From Paenibacillus hunanensis (GTDB lineage: Bacteria > Bacillota > Bacilli > Paenibacillales > Paenibacillaceae): a stretch of 64,000 bases of DNA. The stretch's first letter is position 1. Each line of letters starts with the position of its first letter. The stretch lies in assembly GCF_014645615.1 (NCBI RefSeq), contig NZ_BMMB01000004.1, positions 521,626 through 585,625 of the forward strand, written 5' to 3'. Shown piece after piece: positions 8,368 to 18,006 of this stretch. A program made the position numbers and the translations under genes. The notes below the pieces were generated by a model, which was given only the letters and a program-made list of their open reading frames with translations, searched no databases and was not told the origin of the DNA.

Positions 8368-9840
8368 TCACGCCAAAATATTCTTCCGTCTCGCTTCCTC
8401 AATCCACCCCGGAAACTCATTCAACAACCGATCATACAATTCCTCATCGCTTACCTTCGAAATATCATCCAGCTCAAAAAAGTCTGCATTATCGATAAAC
8501 CGTCCCTGTAAATCATCCAGCTCGCGTAGCACCCCGTAATTCGCATTGCCCAATCCGACAAATTGCCAGAACAGATTATGATGCGAGCTGTCCGTGATCA
8601 GGCGAGCGATCTTGCTCTTGCTACTCACGCCGCCATCGCTGAAGAAAATAATATATGTCGGCAGATGAATATTCGGCTCTTCTACGGTATATTTGCGAAT
8701 CACATCTGCCATCACCGGAGGTTCATTATTCGTACCACCCTTGCTTCCCAGCTTATACGCACGCGCTACATAATCTTCATAATCCTGCGCGGTCACACTT
8801 GGCGCACGCAGAAAGTCCTTCGCGAAAAACCACACATCCAGCTCACCATCATCGTCAAAAGCAGCCGCAATCGCCAGTACACGTTCAAAGGCTTCCTGCA
8901 CGATCCCTTTTTTGTAGAGCGAGTACATCGAACCGGACGCATCGAATACAACTGCCACGCGAGCACGGATCGGAGCGATTTGTTTCTTTTCGAGCGATAA
9001 CGTTACTTTTTTCTTGAGCAGATCAATTTTGGTTAACGGTACGGTTAACTTGGGCGATTCTGATGGTGCTGGTTGCGAGATGGATGAGGATTGCGTAGGA
9101 GCAGCTGATTCAGACGGTGCAGATGAAGTAGCTTCAGCTTGTACAGCTTCTACAGAATTGGAACCGAAGGAAGTCGGCTGAGTAGTTCGCAAATTGGTAG
9201 AAGCTGGCTGAGCAACGTCACGGTTCGAAGAAGGGGGGAGAGTCGTATCAGCAGATCCAGTAGTAGCTGTATTCAACCCATTACTAGCCGGAGGTTGTGC
9301 ATGATCTGCTGCACTATCGCCTTCGATCTCCACGCCAAATGACTCTGCCAGCGGCTGTAGTCCACCGAAGAAGCCGCGTCCAATCGCGCGCACCTTAAAT
9401 GTATCTTTATATTTATACACTTCGATCAGAATGATCGCTGTCTCAGAAGTGACTTCCGATAACTCGTATGTAATCTGTTGTCCATTCATATGAAGTATTG
9501 CCTGACAGTTACGCACCTGTGCGAATGTGCCAGCGCCTTCCAGTGTAGCAGTAAATACACATTTACTAACTGGCGCCTGTTGCAATCGATTCAGATTGAG
9601 CACGAAGCGTGAGCTGTACTCATCGGCTTGCACTAGCTGCACGGATTGATGAGGATCAACGTTCTGATTGTAAAAGATAAAATAGTCGTCGGAAGGGACT
9701 TTACCTTCATCATTGACCATAAAACAGCTAATATCCAGTGCAGAGGGAGCAGCACCACATTGAATCGTAACTTCCAATGAATCGCCCGGTGGTAGGTTCG
9801 TATTTTGCCCTTGATTCAGATTTGTTGATTGTCCAGCCAT
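8368..9840 (-). CDS. TerD-vWA fusion protein
   Basis: A 491-residue protein with a TerD-type calcium-binding beta-sandwich at about 1-175, a Ser/Thr/Ala/Pro/Gln-rich linker at about 180-285 and a von Willebrand A domain at about 300-490. The vWA domain has an intact metal site: DASGS in VVFDASGSMYSLY, a GGTNN loop and FFSDGG. TerD proteins belong to tellurite-resistance/stress complexes, and vWA domains mediate metal-dependent contacts. I start at 9840 because GGGAGG lies just upstream; the longer frame to 9948 has no such site. It stands alone without other ter genes. The substrate or partner is unknown. Confidence 0.82.
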   Translation of the reverse strand: MAGQSTNLNQGQNTNLPPGDSLEVTIQCGAAPSALDISCFMVNDEGKVPSDDYFIFYNQNVDPHQSVQLVQADEYSSRFVLNLNRLQQAPVSKCVFTATLEGAGTFAQVRNCQAILHMNGQQITYELSEVTSETAIILIEVYKYKDTFKVRAIGRGFFGGLQPLAESFGVEIEGDSAADHAQPPASNGLNTATTGSADTTLPPSSNRDVAQPASTNLRTTQPTSFGSNSVEAVQAEATSSAPSESAAPTQSSSISQPAPSESPKLTVPLTKIDLLKKKVTLSLEKKQIAPIRARVAVVFDASGSMYSLYKKGIVQEAFERVLAIAAAFDDDGELDVWFFAKDFLRAPSVTAQDYEDYVARAYKLGSKGGTNNEPPVMADVIRKYTVEEPNIHLPTYIIFFSDGGVSSKSKIARLITDSSHHNLFWQFVGLGNANYGVLRELDDLQGRFIDNADFFELDDISKVSDEELYDRLLNEFPGWIEEARRKNILA

Positions 9841-10058
9841 ACCATATTCCTCCCATATGTAAGTAAAGTAAGTAGCTACAATAGAACGTATATGCTTTAC
9901 CATAAGTTCTCTAATCTTCCACGTCAAACTAAAAATATATAGACGCACAATTATTTTTCTCCTATACGTTCCATGTCGATTGCTTTCTCCTGATAAAGGT
10001 TAATAAAGGAAGTTAGTATATTAATATCCAACATACAATCGTACAAGGAGGTATTGAT

Positions 10059-11711
10059 TTGAAAAAAATCACAGGGTGGACAACTTGGAGTCTTGCAGCA
10101 GTATTAACGGTGAGCGGTATCGGAATAACGGGTGAGGTACAGGCAGCCAATTCGGTGTCCTACACAGCATCCACCGGATATAGCTCTACACAGGGTAGTA
10201 ACAACTGGCATTACCAACAAAAAAGCGGAACTACCTATACCGATCTTACATATCAATCCGCGGCTAGTCGCTGGGATGCGAACGGAACCTATCCATGGGT
10301 TTCATCCAACGCGCAGCATCCGGGTAATCAGGCAGATGCTGTGCGTACATGGGTGGCACCAGCCAGTGGCAAGGTGACGATTACAGGTACTGTGCAAAAA
10401 GGCAGTGCGGAGGGCGACGGCATTACCGCCACAATTATGAAGGATACGACCTCCCTATGGACCCAAACGATTCAAACGACAACCGCAGTACAGCCTACTG
10501 GCGTAACGAATATTCCAGTACAGCAGGGTACAGCAATTCATTTTATCGTGAATCGAGTGGGATCGATCAGCTTTGATCATACCTTGTGGAATCCGACGAT
10601 TGTATTTACACCGGGCGCTTATGTACCGGACGATCATAGCTTGTCGATTCTGGATTTTGGTGCTGTCGCAGGGGATAGTCAGCCAGATGATGCTGCGATT
10701 AAGGCAGCGATCCAGCAGGCGAAAGTGGAAGGTAAGGATGTCTACGTGCCAGCAGGGAATTTTGAACTGAGCAATATTCTGACCGTCGATGGGGTGACAT
10801 TGAAGGGGGAAAATAAAGCCCAAACCATTCTGACTTCGACCAATCCAGATCAGGGTTCGATCGATCTGATCGGCAGTAGCCCGGCAATTCGCAATCTGAC
10901 ACATGTGTATAGTAGCGTAAGCGAGCGAGATGGTACTAACGCGAAGAATAGCATCAGCGTCAAAAATGCAACGAATTTTGTCGTCGATAACATCAATGTC
11001 CAAAAAGCCAGCACCGCCGGTATCTATGTTACTGATTCGGTCGGTGGAACGATCACGAACAATACCGTACAAAATACACAGGCAGACGGTATTCATATGA
11101 CTGGAGACAGCAGTGATATTACCGTGCAATACAATACCGTAAAGCAGGTTGGCGATGATACAATTGCTGTCGTTAGTTACGGTAAGAGTGACAAGTCTGA
11201 TGGCGACAAAGGTCAAACGAACAACATTCGTATTTTGAATAATGATGTAGGTTATGATTCCAATGCACGCGGTATCTCTGTCGTTGGTGGACGGGATGTG
11301 CGGATTGAAAGTAATCATATCGAACGCACACAAATGGCTGGCATCTATATTGCGACTGAAACAGGCCCTGACGGTGATTACAATACACAGCCAGTGGATT
11401 CGGTCACGATCAATAATAATGTAGTTGATCGCACAGCCCTGAAGCCGGATGGAGGTCATGCAGATATGCTCGTATATGCAGGCTATACAGCGATCAATGA
11501 TGTTACGTTTAACGATAATATAAGCTCCAATGCGACCAAATACAGCGCAGGCGTATGGGGACGCTCCACGCCACAGATCGGTACTGTGACATTTAACAAT
11601 ACAACCATTATCAATCCTAAAGACCCAAACCAGGTCTATAATTTTACTAAAGGTACAGTGTACTGGAATGGTGTTCAAGTATATCCAACGAATGCAGCTA
11701 CCCAACAATAA
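10059..11711 (+). CDS. Secreted right-handed beta-helix protein
   Basis: A 550-residue protein with a signal peptide (cleavage likely after VQA, about residue 29). Residues 30-185 form a beta-rich module, possibly carbohydrate binding. Residues about 195-540 start with LDFGAVAGDSQPDDAAIKAAI, the pattern of pectate-lyase-like/GH28-related helices, followed by many short N-rich turns (ITNNTVQN, IRILNNDV, VTINNNVV) typical of PbH1 repeats. A polysaccharide lyase or hydrolase role is likely but the catalytic residues are not evident. The start is a TTG at 10059 with AAGGAGG 7 bases upstream. Confidence 0.8.
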   Translation: MKKITGWTTWSLAAVLTVSGIGITGEVQAANSVSYTASTGYSSTQGSNNWHYQQKSGTTYTDLTYQSAASRWDANGTYPWVSSNAQHPGNQADAVRTWVAPASGKVTITGTVQKGSAEGDGITATIMKDTTSLWTQTIQTTTAVQPTGVTNIPVQQGTAIHFIVNRVGSISFDHTLWNPTIVFTPGAYVPDDHSLSILDFGAVAGDSQPDDAAIKAAIQQAKVEGKDVYVPAGNFELSNILTVDGVTLKGENKAQTILTSTNPDQGSIDLIGSSPAIRNLTHVYSSVSERDGTNAKNSISVKNATNFVVDNINVQKASTAGIYVTDSVGGTITNNTVQNTQADGIHMTGDSSDITVQYNTVKQVGDDTIAVVSYGKSDKSDGDKGQTNNIRILNNDVGYDSNARGISVVGGRDVRIESNHIERTQMAGIYIATETGPDGDYNTQPVDSVTINNNVVDRTALKPDGGHADMLVYAGYTAINDVTFNDNISSNATKYSAGVWGRSTPQIGTVTFNNTTIINPKDPNQVYNFTKGTVYWNGVQVYPTNAATQQ

Positions 11712-11734
11712 AGCATAAAAATAATAAAATGAGT

Positions 11735-11775
11735 AAAGCCAGCAGAAGCGGAGTATTCAGCGACTGCTGGCTTTT
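11735..11775 (+). terminator. Terminator after the beta-helix gene
   Basis: AAAGCCAGCAG and its complement CTGCTGGCTTT with a 19-base loop, followed by TTTCG. The remaining bases to 12190 hold no convincing gene. Confidence 0.75.
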
Positions 11776-12190
11776 CGTTTACACGTCTTCGTCTGAGTGC
11801 GGTAGCGGTAGATGGCTCCAAACATGCCGAGCTGCAATCGGACAGTCTGTGTAGTGATATGTAGCTGTATAGCGCTGGATTCTATACAAGTAAGCAGTTA
11901 TATAGGCTTTGATTCCATAAAGGATTGGAAAATCTAAGGATTGCCCATGTACAACATTACATATGTATTTAATCAAAATGAACTTATTTCGCCTCATATC
12001 GTCTAAAATAACGAAATTTGAGCAAAAATATGAAACGTTATATTCGTCTATGCGTATGAACAGTTAAGGAACAATCTGTACATCATCATATGCCGCATCT
12101 GTAGAATAGCGATTATTATTCAAGTGACATATGCTCTATTCCAGCATTGCTGTGATGCAGATGCCCATTCTGAAACGGAGGGGTAGAGAG

Positions 12191-12571
12191 ATGGGAACGT
12201 TTGATAAGCGCAATTTGGTATTTAGTACACTATTATTAGTTGCTGCCGTGATCTGGATCAGTGCCTTTGCCAGTGAAGCCAGACTGGAACGACAGGTCGA
12301 AGCCTATCTGGTGAATGAGCGACAGTATAGTGTGGAGGATATCGATTATATGAAAGCCAGCTTTGGACTGAGTCCGATGATCGGGGTAGAGGTGCATTTT
12401 AAGGATGATCCGGATGCGCGTTATTTCTATACACGAAATGATGGCATGATCACCCAGTATAATGCTGGCCCACGTGACGGTATTGATCTACACCATAGCT
12501 ATGCGTATAAGCATAAAGAAGAAGAGATTGAAGCACGAGAGCATATTCCAGTGCAATTGGCTATGAAATAA
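12191..12571 (+). CDS. DUF3139 family small membrane protein
   Basis: A 126-residue protein with one N-terminal membrane helix (about 9-27) and a short extracytoplasmic domain. The pattern of a chain ending in YSVEDIDYMKASFG, then VEVHFKDDPDARYFYTR, matches the DUF3139 family of small secreted or anchored proteins of unknown function. I chose the ATG at 12191 because GGAGGGG lies about 10 bases upstream; the longer frame to 12131 has no ribosome site. It is a single-gene unit ending at the terminator below. Confidence 0.65.
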   Translation: MGTFDKRNLVFSTLLLVAAVIWISAFASEARLERQVEAYLVNERQYSVEDIDYMKASFGLSPMIGVEVHFKDDPDARYFYTRNDGMITQYNAGPRDGIDLHHSYAYKHKEEEIEAREHIPVQLAMK

Positions 12572-12619
12572 GTAGTCATTGTATGATAATGTGCCGCAGA
12601 TCGCAGAGCTAGCAATAGG

Positions 12620-12684
12620 AGTACCTCCAGCAACGAGCCGCCTTGTCAAAGGTTGGGATACGAGGCTGGAGGTACTTTTTCTTT
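12620..12684 (+). terminator. Terminator after the DUF3139 gene
   Basis: GTACCTCCAGC (12621-12631) pairs with GCTGGAGGTAC (12665-12675) and is followed by TTTTTCTTTTTT. Confidence 0.8.
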
Positions 12685-12757
12685 TTTGGAAGATGCAAGG
12701 TTTTGTATTATGGCAGTGATCTTATAAAATGGATTCGATGTGCCCGTATTCATATCA

Positions 12758-13594
<837 letters not shown>

Positions 13595-13687
13595 GTCGTC
13601 CACCTCCTATAATAGAAGACGGAAAGAAAATCCATTTTGTTCCTAAATTTCTTGTACATAGAAATAAAGCAGAACGGAGATGAATTG

Positions 13688-14149
13688 ATGTATCATTCAT
13701 TGCAGGCACGTCTGGAGCAATACCCTTACAGTCATACCCAAAATGCAGCTTCACCTGAATGGATTGCAGAGGCAGAGCAGGAGCTTGGCTATCGTTTACC
13801 GGACTCATATGTATGGTGGCTGACGCATTATGGATCACTATTTTTCAATCGGCAGGATGGGGTATATAGTCTAGCACCGCCAGATTTTCGCGAGGATGCG
13901 ATCGATGATCTGCTGTATAACCATCGTCTGGATGCAGAGGCAGATTGGATACCGGATGGCAGATTATACATCTACCGTCCAGATGAGGATGAGAGCTATT
14001 ATTGGGATGTAAGTGCGCCTGTCCACGAGCCAGGTATCGCGGTAGAATACCCGATTATGCGTGTCGATATGCTGGACGGATCAGAAGACGTATATGCGAG
14101 AAGTTTTGCCGAATTTGTAGAGCAGATGCTGACAACACGCGGATATTAA
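13688..14149 (+). CDS. SMI1/KNR4 (SUKH) family protein
   Basis: A 153-residue soluble protein with the SUKH pattern: an N-terminal helix, then AEQELGYRLPDSYVWWLTHYGSL, the typical LP-x-SY-x-WWL core, followed by acidic beta strands. SUKH proteins often neutralise contact-dependent or polymorphic toxins, and some have general roles. No toxin gene is adjacent, so this may be an orphan immunity protein. The ATG at 13688 follows a GGAG site; upstream codons in the same frame lack one. It is divergent from the lipoprotein gene. Confidence 0.75.
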   Translation: MYHSLQARLEQYPYSHTQNAASPEWIAEAEQELGYRLPDSYVWWLTHYGSLFFNRQDGVYSLAPPDFREDAIDDLLYNHRLDAEADWIPDGRLYIYRPDEDESYYWDVSAPVHEPGIAVEYPIMRVDMLDGSEDVYARSFAEFVEQMLTTRGY

Positions 14150-14199
14150 GTGGAAAAATGGATAGAGCATAGTAGCATATATGCAGTCAGGAGGTTTAT

Positions 14200-14439
14200 A
14201 TGAGTACATTTGAAAAGCTATTGATCAAGTACATGATCTATGGGTTTGCAGCGGGTTTGTTTTATTCCTTTTTAGCGAACCGAGTCGTAGCCGTATCAAC
14301 AACAGATCCAAGTGCTGTTATGCGTTCAACACTGAGCGACTATATTATGGATGCGTTGTTTAATGGGACATTGGTAAGTATCATTGCGGGTGCCTTTTTT
14401 GCCATTTGTTACTGGGCGAATCGACCGCTAAAGCGTTGA
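14200..14439 (+). CDS. Small membrane protein, two helices
   Basis: A 79-residue protein with two predicted membrane helices at about 10-30 and 52-73 and a basic C-terminus (NRPLKR). AGGAGG is well placed before the ATG. No family recognised. It lies between the SUKH and acetyltransferase genes on the same strand with short gaps, so a small operon is possible. Confidence 0.7.
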   Translation: MSTFEKLLIKYMIYGFAAGLFYSFLANRVVAVSTTDPSAVMRSTLSDYIMDALFNGTLVSIIAGAFFAICYWANRPLKR

Positions 14440-14461
14440 AGATGAGGGAGAGCTGACTCAG

Positions 14462-14974
14462 ATGAAGAATACAGAGCAAGCGAGTACGAGTACCGATGCA
14501 ACAACCTATCAATACCGCAAATTGCAGGGACTGCCCGAAGCCGAGCTGCTACAGCGCATCGCCCGGCTGCACGAGTCGATATTCGCAGATCCACAGGACG
14601 TTGGACTGATTCAGAAAATACATAATAATGTCACGATACAGGATATGGATCAGCTACTCATGATCGTGGCGCTGGATGGAGATCAAGTGGTTGGCTATAA
14701 AATTGGCTATCCATTGATGGAAGATGAGCATACCTTTTACAGCTGGCTCGGCGGTGTCAATCCTGCCTATCGTCAGCAGGGCATCGCATCCCGACTTATG
14801 GACGAGCAGCATGAGCACCTGCGAGAGCAAGGATATCGCAAAGTCCAGACGAAGACGATGAATCGCTGGCGCAATATGCTGCTGCTCAATATTCAATATG
14901 GATTCGATATTGTAGATACAGTTACCGATGCACGGGGGATGTTCAAGATTGTGATGGAGAAGGAACTCATGTAG
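14462..14974 (+). CDS. GNAT family N-acetyltransferase
   Basis: A 170-residue acetyltransferase. The acetyl-CoA binding motif is visible as VNPAYRQQGIASRLMDEQHEHL (R/Q-x-x-G-x-A around residues 103-115), preceded by strand 4 (FYSWLGGV) and followed by the NRWRNMLLLNIQYGF segment usual near the C-terminus. The acceptor substrate is unknown. The ATG lies 22 bases after the preceding stop, with a GGGAG upstream at somewhat long spacing. Confidence 0.82.
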   Translation: MKNTEQASTSTDATTYQYRKLQGLPEAELLQRIARLHESIFADPQDVGLIQKIHNNVTIQDMDQLLMIVALDGDQVVGYKIGYPLMEDEHTFYSWLGGVNPAYRQQGIASRLMDEQHEHLREQGYRKVQTKTMNRWRNMLLLNIQYGFDIVDTVTDARGMFKIVMEKELM

Positions 14975-15055
14975 TGAGAGTGGTGAGTAGGATCAGAGCT
15001 GAACGTCACAGCGCTTTGGAATGATAGATTCGTTATAAAAGGTACACATCATACG

Positions 15056-15089
15056 AAAAGGCAGATCAGTCTACACTGGTCTGCCTTTT
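15056..15089 (+). terminator. Terminator after the acetyltransferase gene
   Basis: AAAAGGCAGATCAGT pairs with ACTGGTCTGCCTTTT around a 3-base loop. The following stretch to 15358 is AT-rich and without a gene. Confidence 0.75.
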
Positions 15090-15358
15090 GCTATATATGC
15101 ATAACAGGGACGATTAGACAAAAAGGAATCAATTGAAAAAAAATAAAATAAATATATTTCATACATAATCTAGCAAAATAGGTATTTCCATAATAGTGCA
15201 AAAGATGTATTATGAAGAAGATTAAGCAATATATTCACCTCTTATGGCACCTGTCCATATACCTATACAGTTAAAATATATTCTCCGTTAGTATTCCAGA
15301 AGCACTGGAAGCAGAGCAGAAGTAGCGCGGAATCGGCGGCAACAAGGAGATAGCACAT

Positions 15359-17323
15359 ATGGCATACATGATTCCAGAAACGATTCCTGGTTCAGCCACC
15401 CAGGGAGAACGCATTCTATTCAACACCTTCCGCAAACATCTTCCCGACAACTATATTGTCTACTATGAACCCCATATCAATAACGGTCAGCATCGAAGAC
15501 CAGACTATGTCATTATCGGCCCCGATCTCGGTCTGCTCGTACTGGAGGTAAAGGATTATACCGAGAGTACGCTGCACATGCTCAGCCCGGATGAATGGCA
15601 ATTACATACACAAAAAGGCACCGGAAGTTTGGAAACCGTGAAAAACCCCATCACTCAGGCGCGTAACTACGCCTTCCATATTCATAATAAATTGAAAAAA
15701 GACCGTAACCTGCTCCAGCAGGAAGGCGCTTATGCGAATAGTCTCAAATTCCGTTATGGCTATGGCGTCGTCTTCACTCGGATGAAAGAAGTGCATATGA
15801 TTCGCAGTGAAATTCATCGCTGTATCGATCTCAATCTGGTACTCACTCGTGAGCAGATTGATCCAGATGACGAGCAATTTGATGCAGATCATCTGCTCGA
15901 ACGGATGAGTAATATGTTCCCGATTCCTTTTCATCAACGCCAGTGGCTCAGTGAGGAGGATATGACAGCTATTCGGTATCACTTATTTCCCGAAGTACGT
16001 ATCCGTGCAGATATTCAACATCGCGGCTATTACCAGGATGATGTATTGCTGTCGTTACATAATATTCAGGCGATGGATCTGCATCAGGAGTCACTTGCCC
16101 GTCAGCTCGGCGATCGGCATCGACTCATTCGTGGCGTGGCAGGAAGTGGCAAGACGCTGGTGCTCGCTACACGAGCACGCACTCTTTTGCGAGAGCATCC
16201 CGATTGGCGCATTCTTGTACTCTGCTACGGTAGCCCGTTATCGTGCAATATTCGTAGCATGATCATGCACAAGTTGCGCGAACCGGAGGATCTATTCGAA
16301 TGGTCAGCAATGGAAGCAATAGGTGAAGGCGAGCAGACCAATGAGACATGGCAGGAGCAGCTTGAGATTGGTACGTTCCATGATTGGATGTATAAGCACT
16401 TTCCATTGAAATTCTCTATGAGTGAAAAGGAAAACGAACGGCAAATTCAGGAGCTGCTGGATCAGCTGGAAAATGGAACTATTACTGCACCACAGTACGA
16501 TGCGATTCTCATCGACGAAGGTCAAGATCTGGAACACCAATGGCTGGAGCTCATCACAAAGTCACTGAATCCAGACACGCAATCCCTGGTGATCGTTGAG
16601 GACAAAGCACAAAAGATATTCCGCCGCAAAGTCAGTCTCTCTCGTAACACCGGACTCGATTTCCGTGGACGTTCCAAAATATTAAACATCAACTATCGCA
16701 ACACATCGCAGATCGTTCATTTTGCATGGGAATTCTATCGCTCTCATTCCAAGCTCAAAGACAAATTTCAGAATACGATCACCGCAAGTGATGTCGCAGA
16801 GATCATCCCACCTCAAGGCACCAAACGCAAAGGCCCTGAGCCACAGATGCGCCACTGCTCGTCGATCGAAGACGAGATGAAGTGGGTGACCGAGCAAATC
16901 CAGTATTTGCATCGGGAAAAGAAGGTTGCATACGCTGATATGGCGATTCTGTATCGGGTGAAGGGAAGCTACAAAAACGCCTTTATCGTCGATGCGATTC
17001 GTCAAGGCTTGCAGCAAAGCGAGATTCCATTCAACTGGTTCGCTGAGAATAAACGAACGAAGGATCGCTTTGATCGTTATGAAGCGACCGTGAAGATTTC
17101 GACGATTGATAGTGCGAAGGGAATGGACTTCCGAGCGGTGTTCATCGTGAACGTGGATGGCATGCCGAGAGAGAAGGCGAAGGATGAGGAATGGGATGAA
17201 GAAGTGTCGCGATTTTATATTGGCATGACACGGGCGATGGAGTATTTGTATTTGAGTTATAGCCGGGTGGAAGGGTTCGCGAAGTGGGTGGATGAGAAGG
17301 CTCGTCTGGCTACGGGAAAATGA
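15359..17323 (+). CDS. NERD-domain UvrD-like helicase
   Basis: A 654-residue protein. Residues about 12-115 form a NERD nuclease-related domain with candidate active residues Asp49, Glu63 and Lys65 (LEVKD). A superfamily 1 helicase follows: Walker A GVAGSGKT at 259-266, Walker B DEGQD at 386-390, NYRNT motif IV, a STIDSAKGMDF motif V and YIGMTRA motif VI. It should unwind and possibly cut DNA. Such fusions are frequent in defence and repair islands. AAGGAG precedes the ATG. The Mrr-type nuclease follows 46 bases later on the same strand, suggesting one transcript. Confidence 0.85.
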   Translation: MAYMIPETIPGSATQGERILFNTFRKHLPDNYIVYYEPHINNGQHRRPDYVIIGPDLGLLVLEVKDYTESTLHMLSPDEWQLHTQKGTGSLETVKNPITQARNYAFHIHNKLKKDRNLLQQEGAYANSLKFRYGYGVVFTRMKEVHMIRSEIHRCIDLNLVLTREQIDPDDEQFDADHLLERMSNMFPIPFHQRQWLSEEDMTAIRYHLFPEVRIRADIQHRGYYQDDVLLSLHNIQAMDLHQESLARQLGDRHRLIRGVAGSGKTLVLATRARTLLREHPDWRILVLCYGSPLSCNIRSMIMHKLREPEDLFEWSAMEAIGEGEQTNETWQEQLEIGTFHDWMYKHFPLKFSMSEKENERQIQELLDQLENGTITAPQYDAILIDEGQDLEHQWLELITKSLNPDTQSLVIVEDKAQKIFRRKVSLSRNTGLDFRGRSKILNINYRNTSQIVHFAWEFYRSHSKLKDKFQNTITASDVAEIIPPQGTKRKGPEPQMRHCSSIEDEMKWVTEQIQYLHREKKVAYADMAILYRVKGSYKNAFIVDAIRQGLQQSEIPFNWFAENKRTKDRFDRYEATVKISTIDSAKGMDFRAVFIVNVDGMPREKAKDEEWDEEVSRFYIGMTRAMEYLYLSYSRVEGFAKWVDEKARLATGK

Positions 17324-17369
17324 TCGGATTTATTTTAAATAGACAATAGAGGCAAAAGGGGAAGTCGAC

Positions 17370-17936
17370 ATGGCACGTAGACGAAGCAAAAAGAAACAGC
17401 AACAGGAAACCGTTAATGCGATGGGAGCGCTTGTTGTACTGATTGGGTCAGGGACTTTATATTTTACGAAAAGTCTGGTGGCAGCGGCAGTCATTATCGT
17501 GATCGGCGTGATTGTCATCGCTATGATCGCTTATCTGATTCATGAAGCCAAAGTATCAAGATTACGGCGCTCAGGAATCGAACAGATCGACAAGATGGAT
17601 GGGATTCAGTTTGAGAAGTATTTGGAACAGTTGTTTCGTTTGCAGGGATACAAGGCAAATATGACACGTGCGCAAGGTGATTACGGTGCTGATCTGGTGA
17701 TTAGCCGCAATGGCGAGAAGATCGTAGTGCAAGCGAAGCGGTATAGCAAGAATGTTGGATTAAAGGCTGTGCAAGAGGTTCATGGTGCAATTGCCCATTA
17801 TAAAGCATCGGCTGGCTGGGTTGTGACGAACAGCGGGTATACGCAGCAGGCTAGGAATTTGGCGGTGTCTAATAATGTACGGTTGATTGGGCGGGATGAG
17901 TTGGTGGAGATGATATTGCTAGTGAAAAATAAATAA
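17370..17936 (+). CDS. Membrane-anchored Mrr-type restriction endonuclease-like protein
   Basis: A 188-residue protein with a basic N-terminus, two membrane helices (about 15-32 and 36-57) and a C-terminal Mrr catalytic domain at 75-188. The PD-(D/E)xK core is visible: FEKYLEQLF, GADLV with Asp108, and QAK at 121-123. Mrr-type domains cut modified or foreign DNA; the membrane anchor is a known variant of small Mrr-like proteins. AAAGGGG precedes the ATG. It probably belongs with the NERD-helicase gene. Base composition is like the host, in contrast to the AT-rich operon that follows. Confidence 0.82.
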   Translation: MARRRSKKKQQQETVNAMGALVVLIGSGTLYFTKSLVAAAVIIVIGVIVIAMIAYLIHEAKVSRLRRSGIEQIDKMDGIQFEKYLEQLFRLQGYKANMTRAQGDYGADLVISRNGEKIVVQAKRYSKNVGLKAVQEVHGAIAHYKASAGWVVTNSGYTQQARNLAVSNNVRLIGRDELVEMILLVKNK

Positions 17937-18006
17937 AAGCAAAGGATGTATTCAAGTAAATTATTAGTGTAGTAGTTGTTATTAAATTAGTGATAGGAGA
18001 GATACT

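Noticed and set aside
10455..11708. 417-codon minus-strand frame opposite the beta-helix gene
   Set aside because: Shadow of the repetitive plus-strand gene; Cys/Ile/Arg-rich content without domains and no start signal.
11779..11997. 72-codon minus-strand frame between the beta-helix and DUF3139 genes
   Set aside because: No ribosome site, composition unlike a folded protein, and it begins within the terminator region.
16304..16540. Minus-strand frames inside the NERD-helicase gene
   Set aside because: Shadow frames of a clear coding region with conserved helicase motifs.
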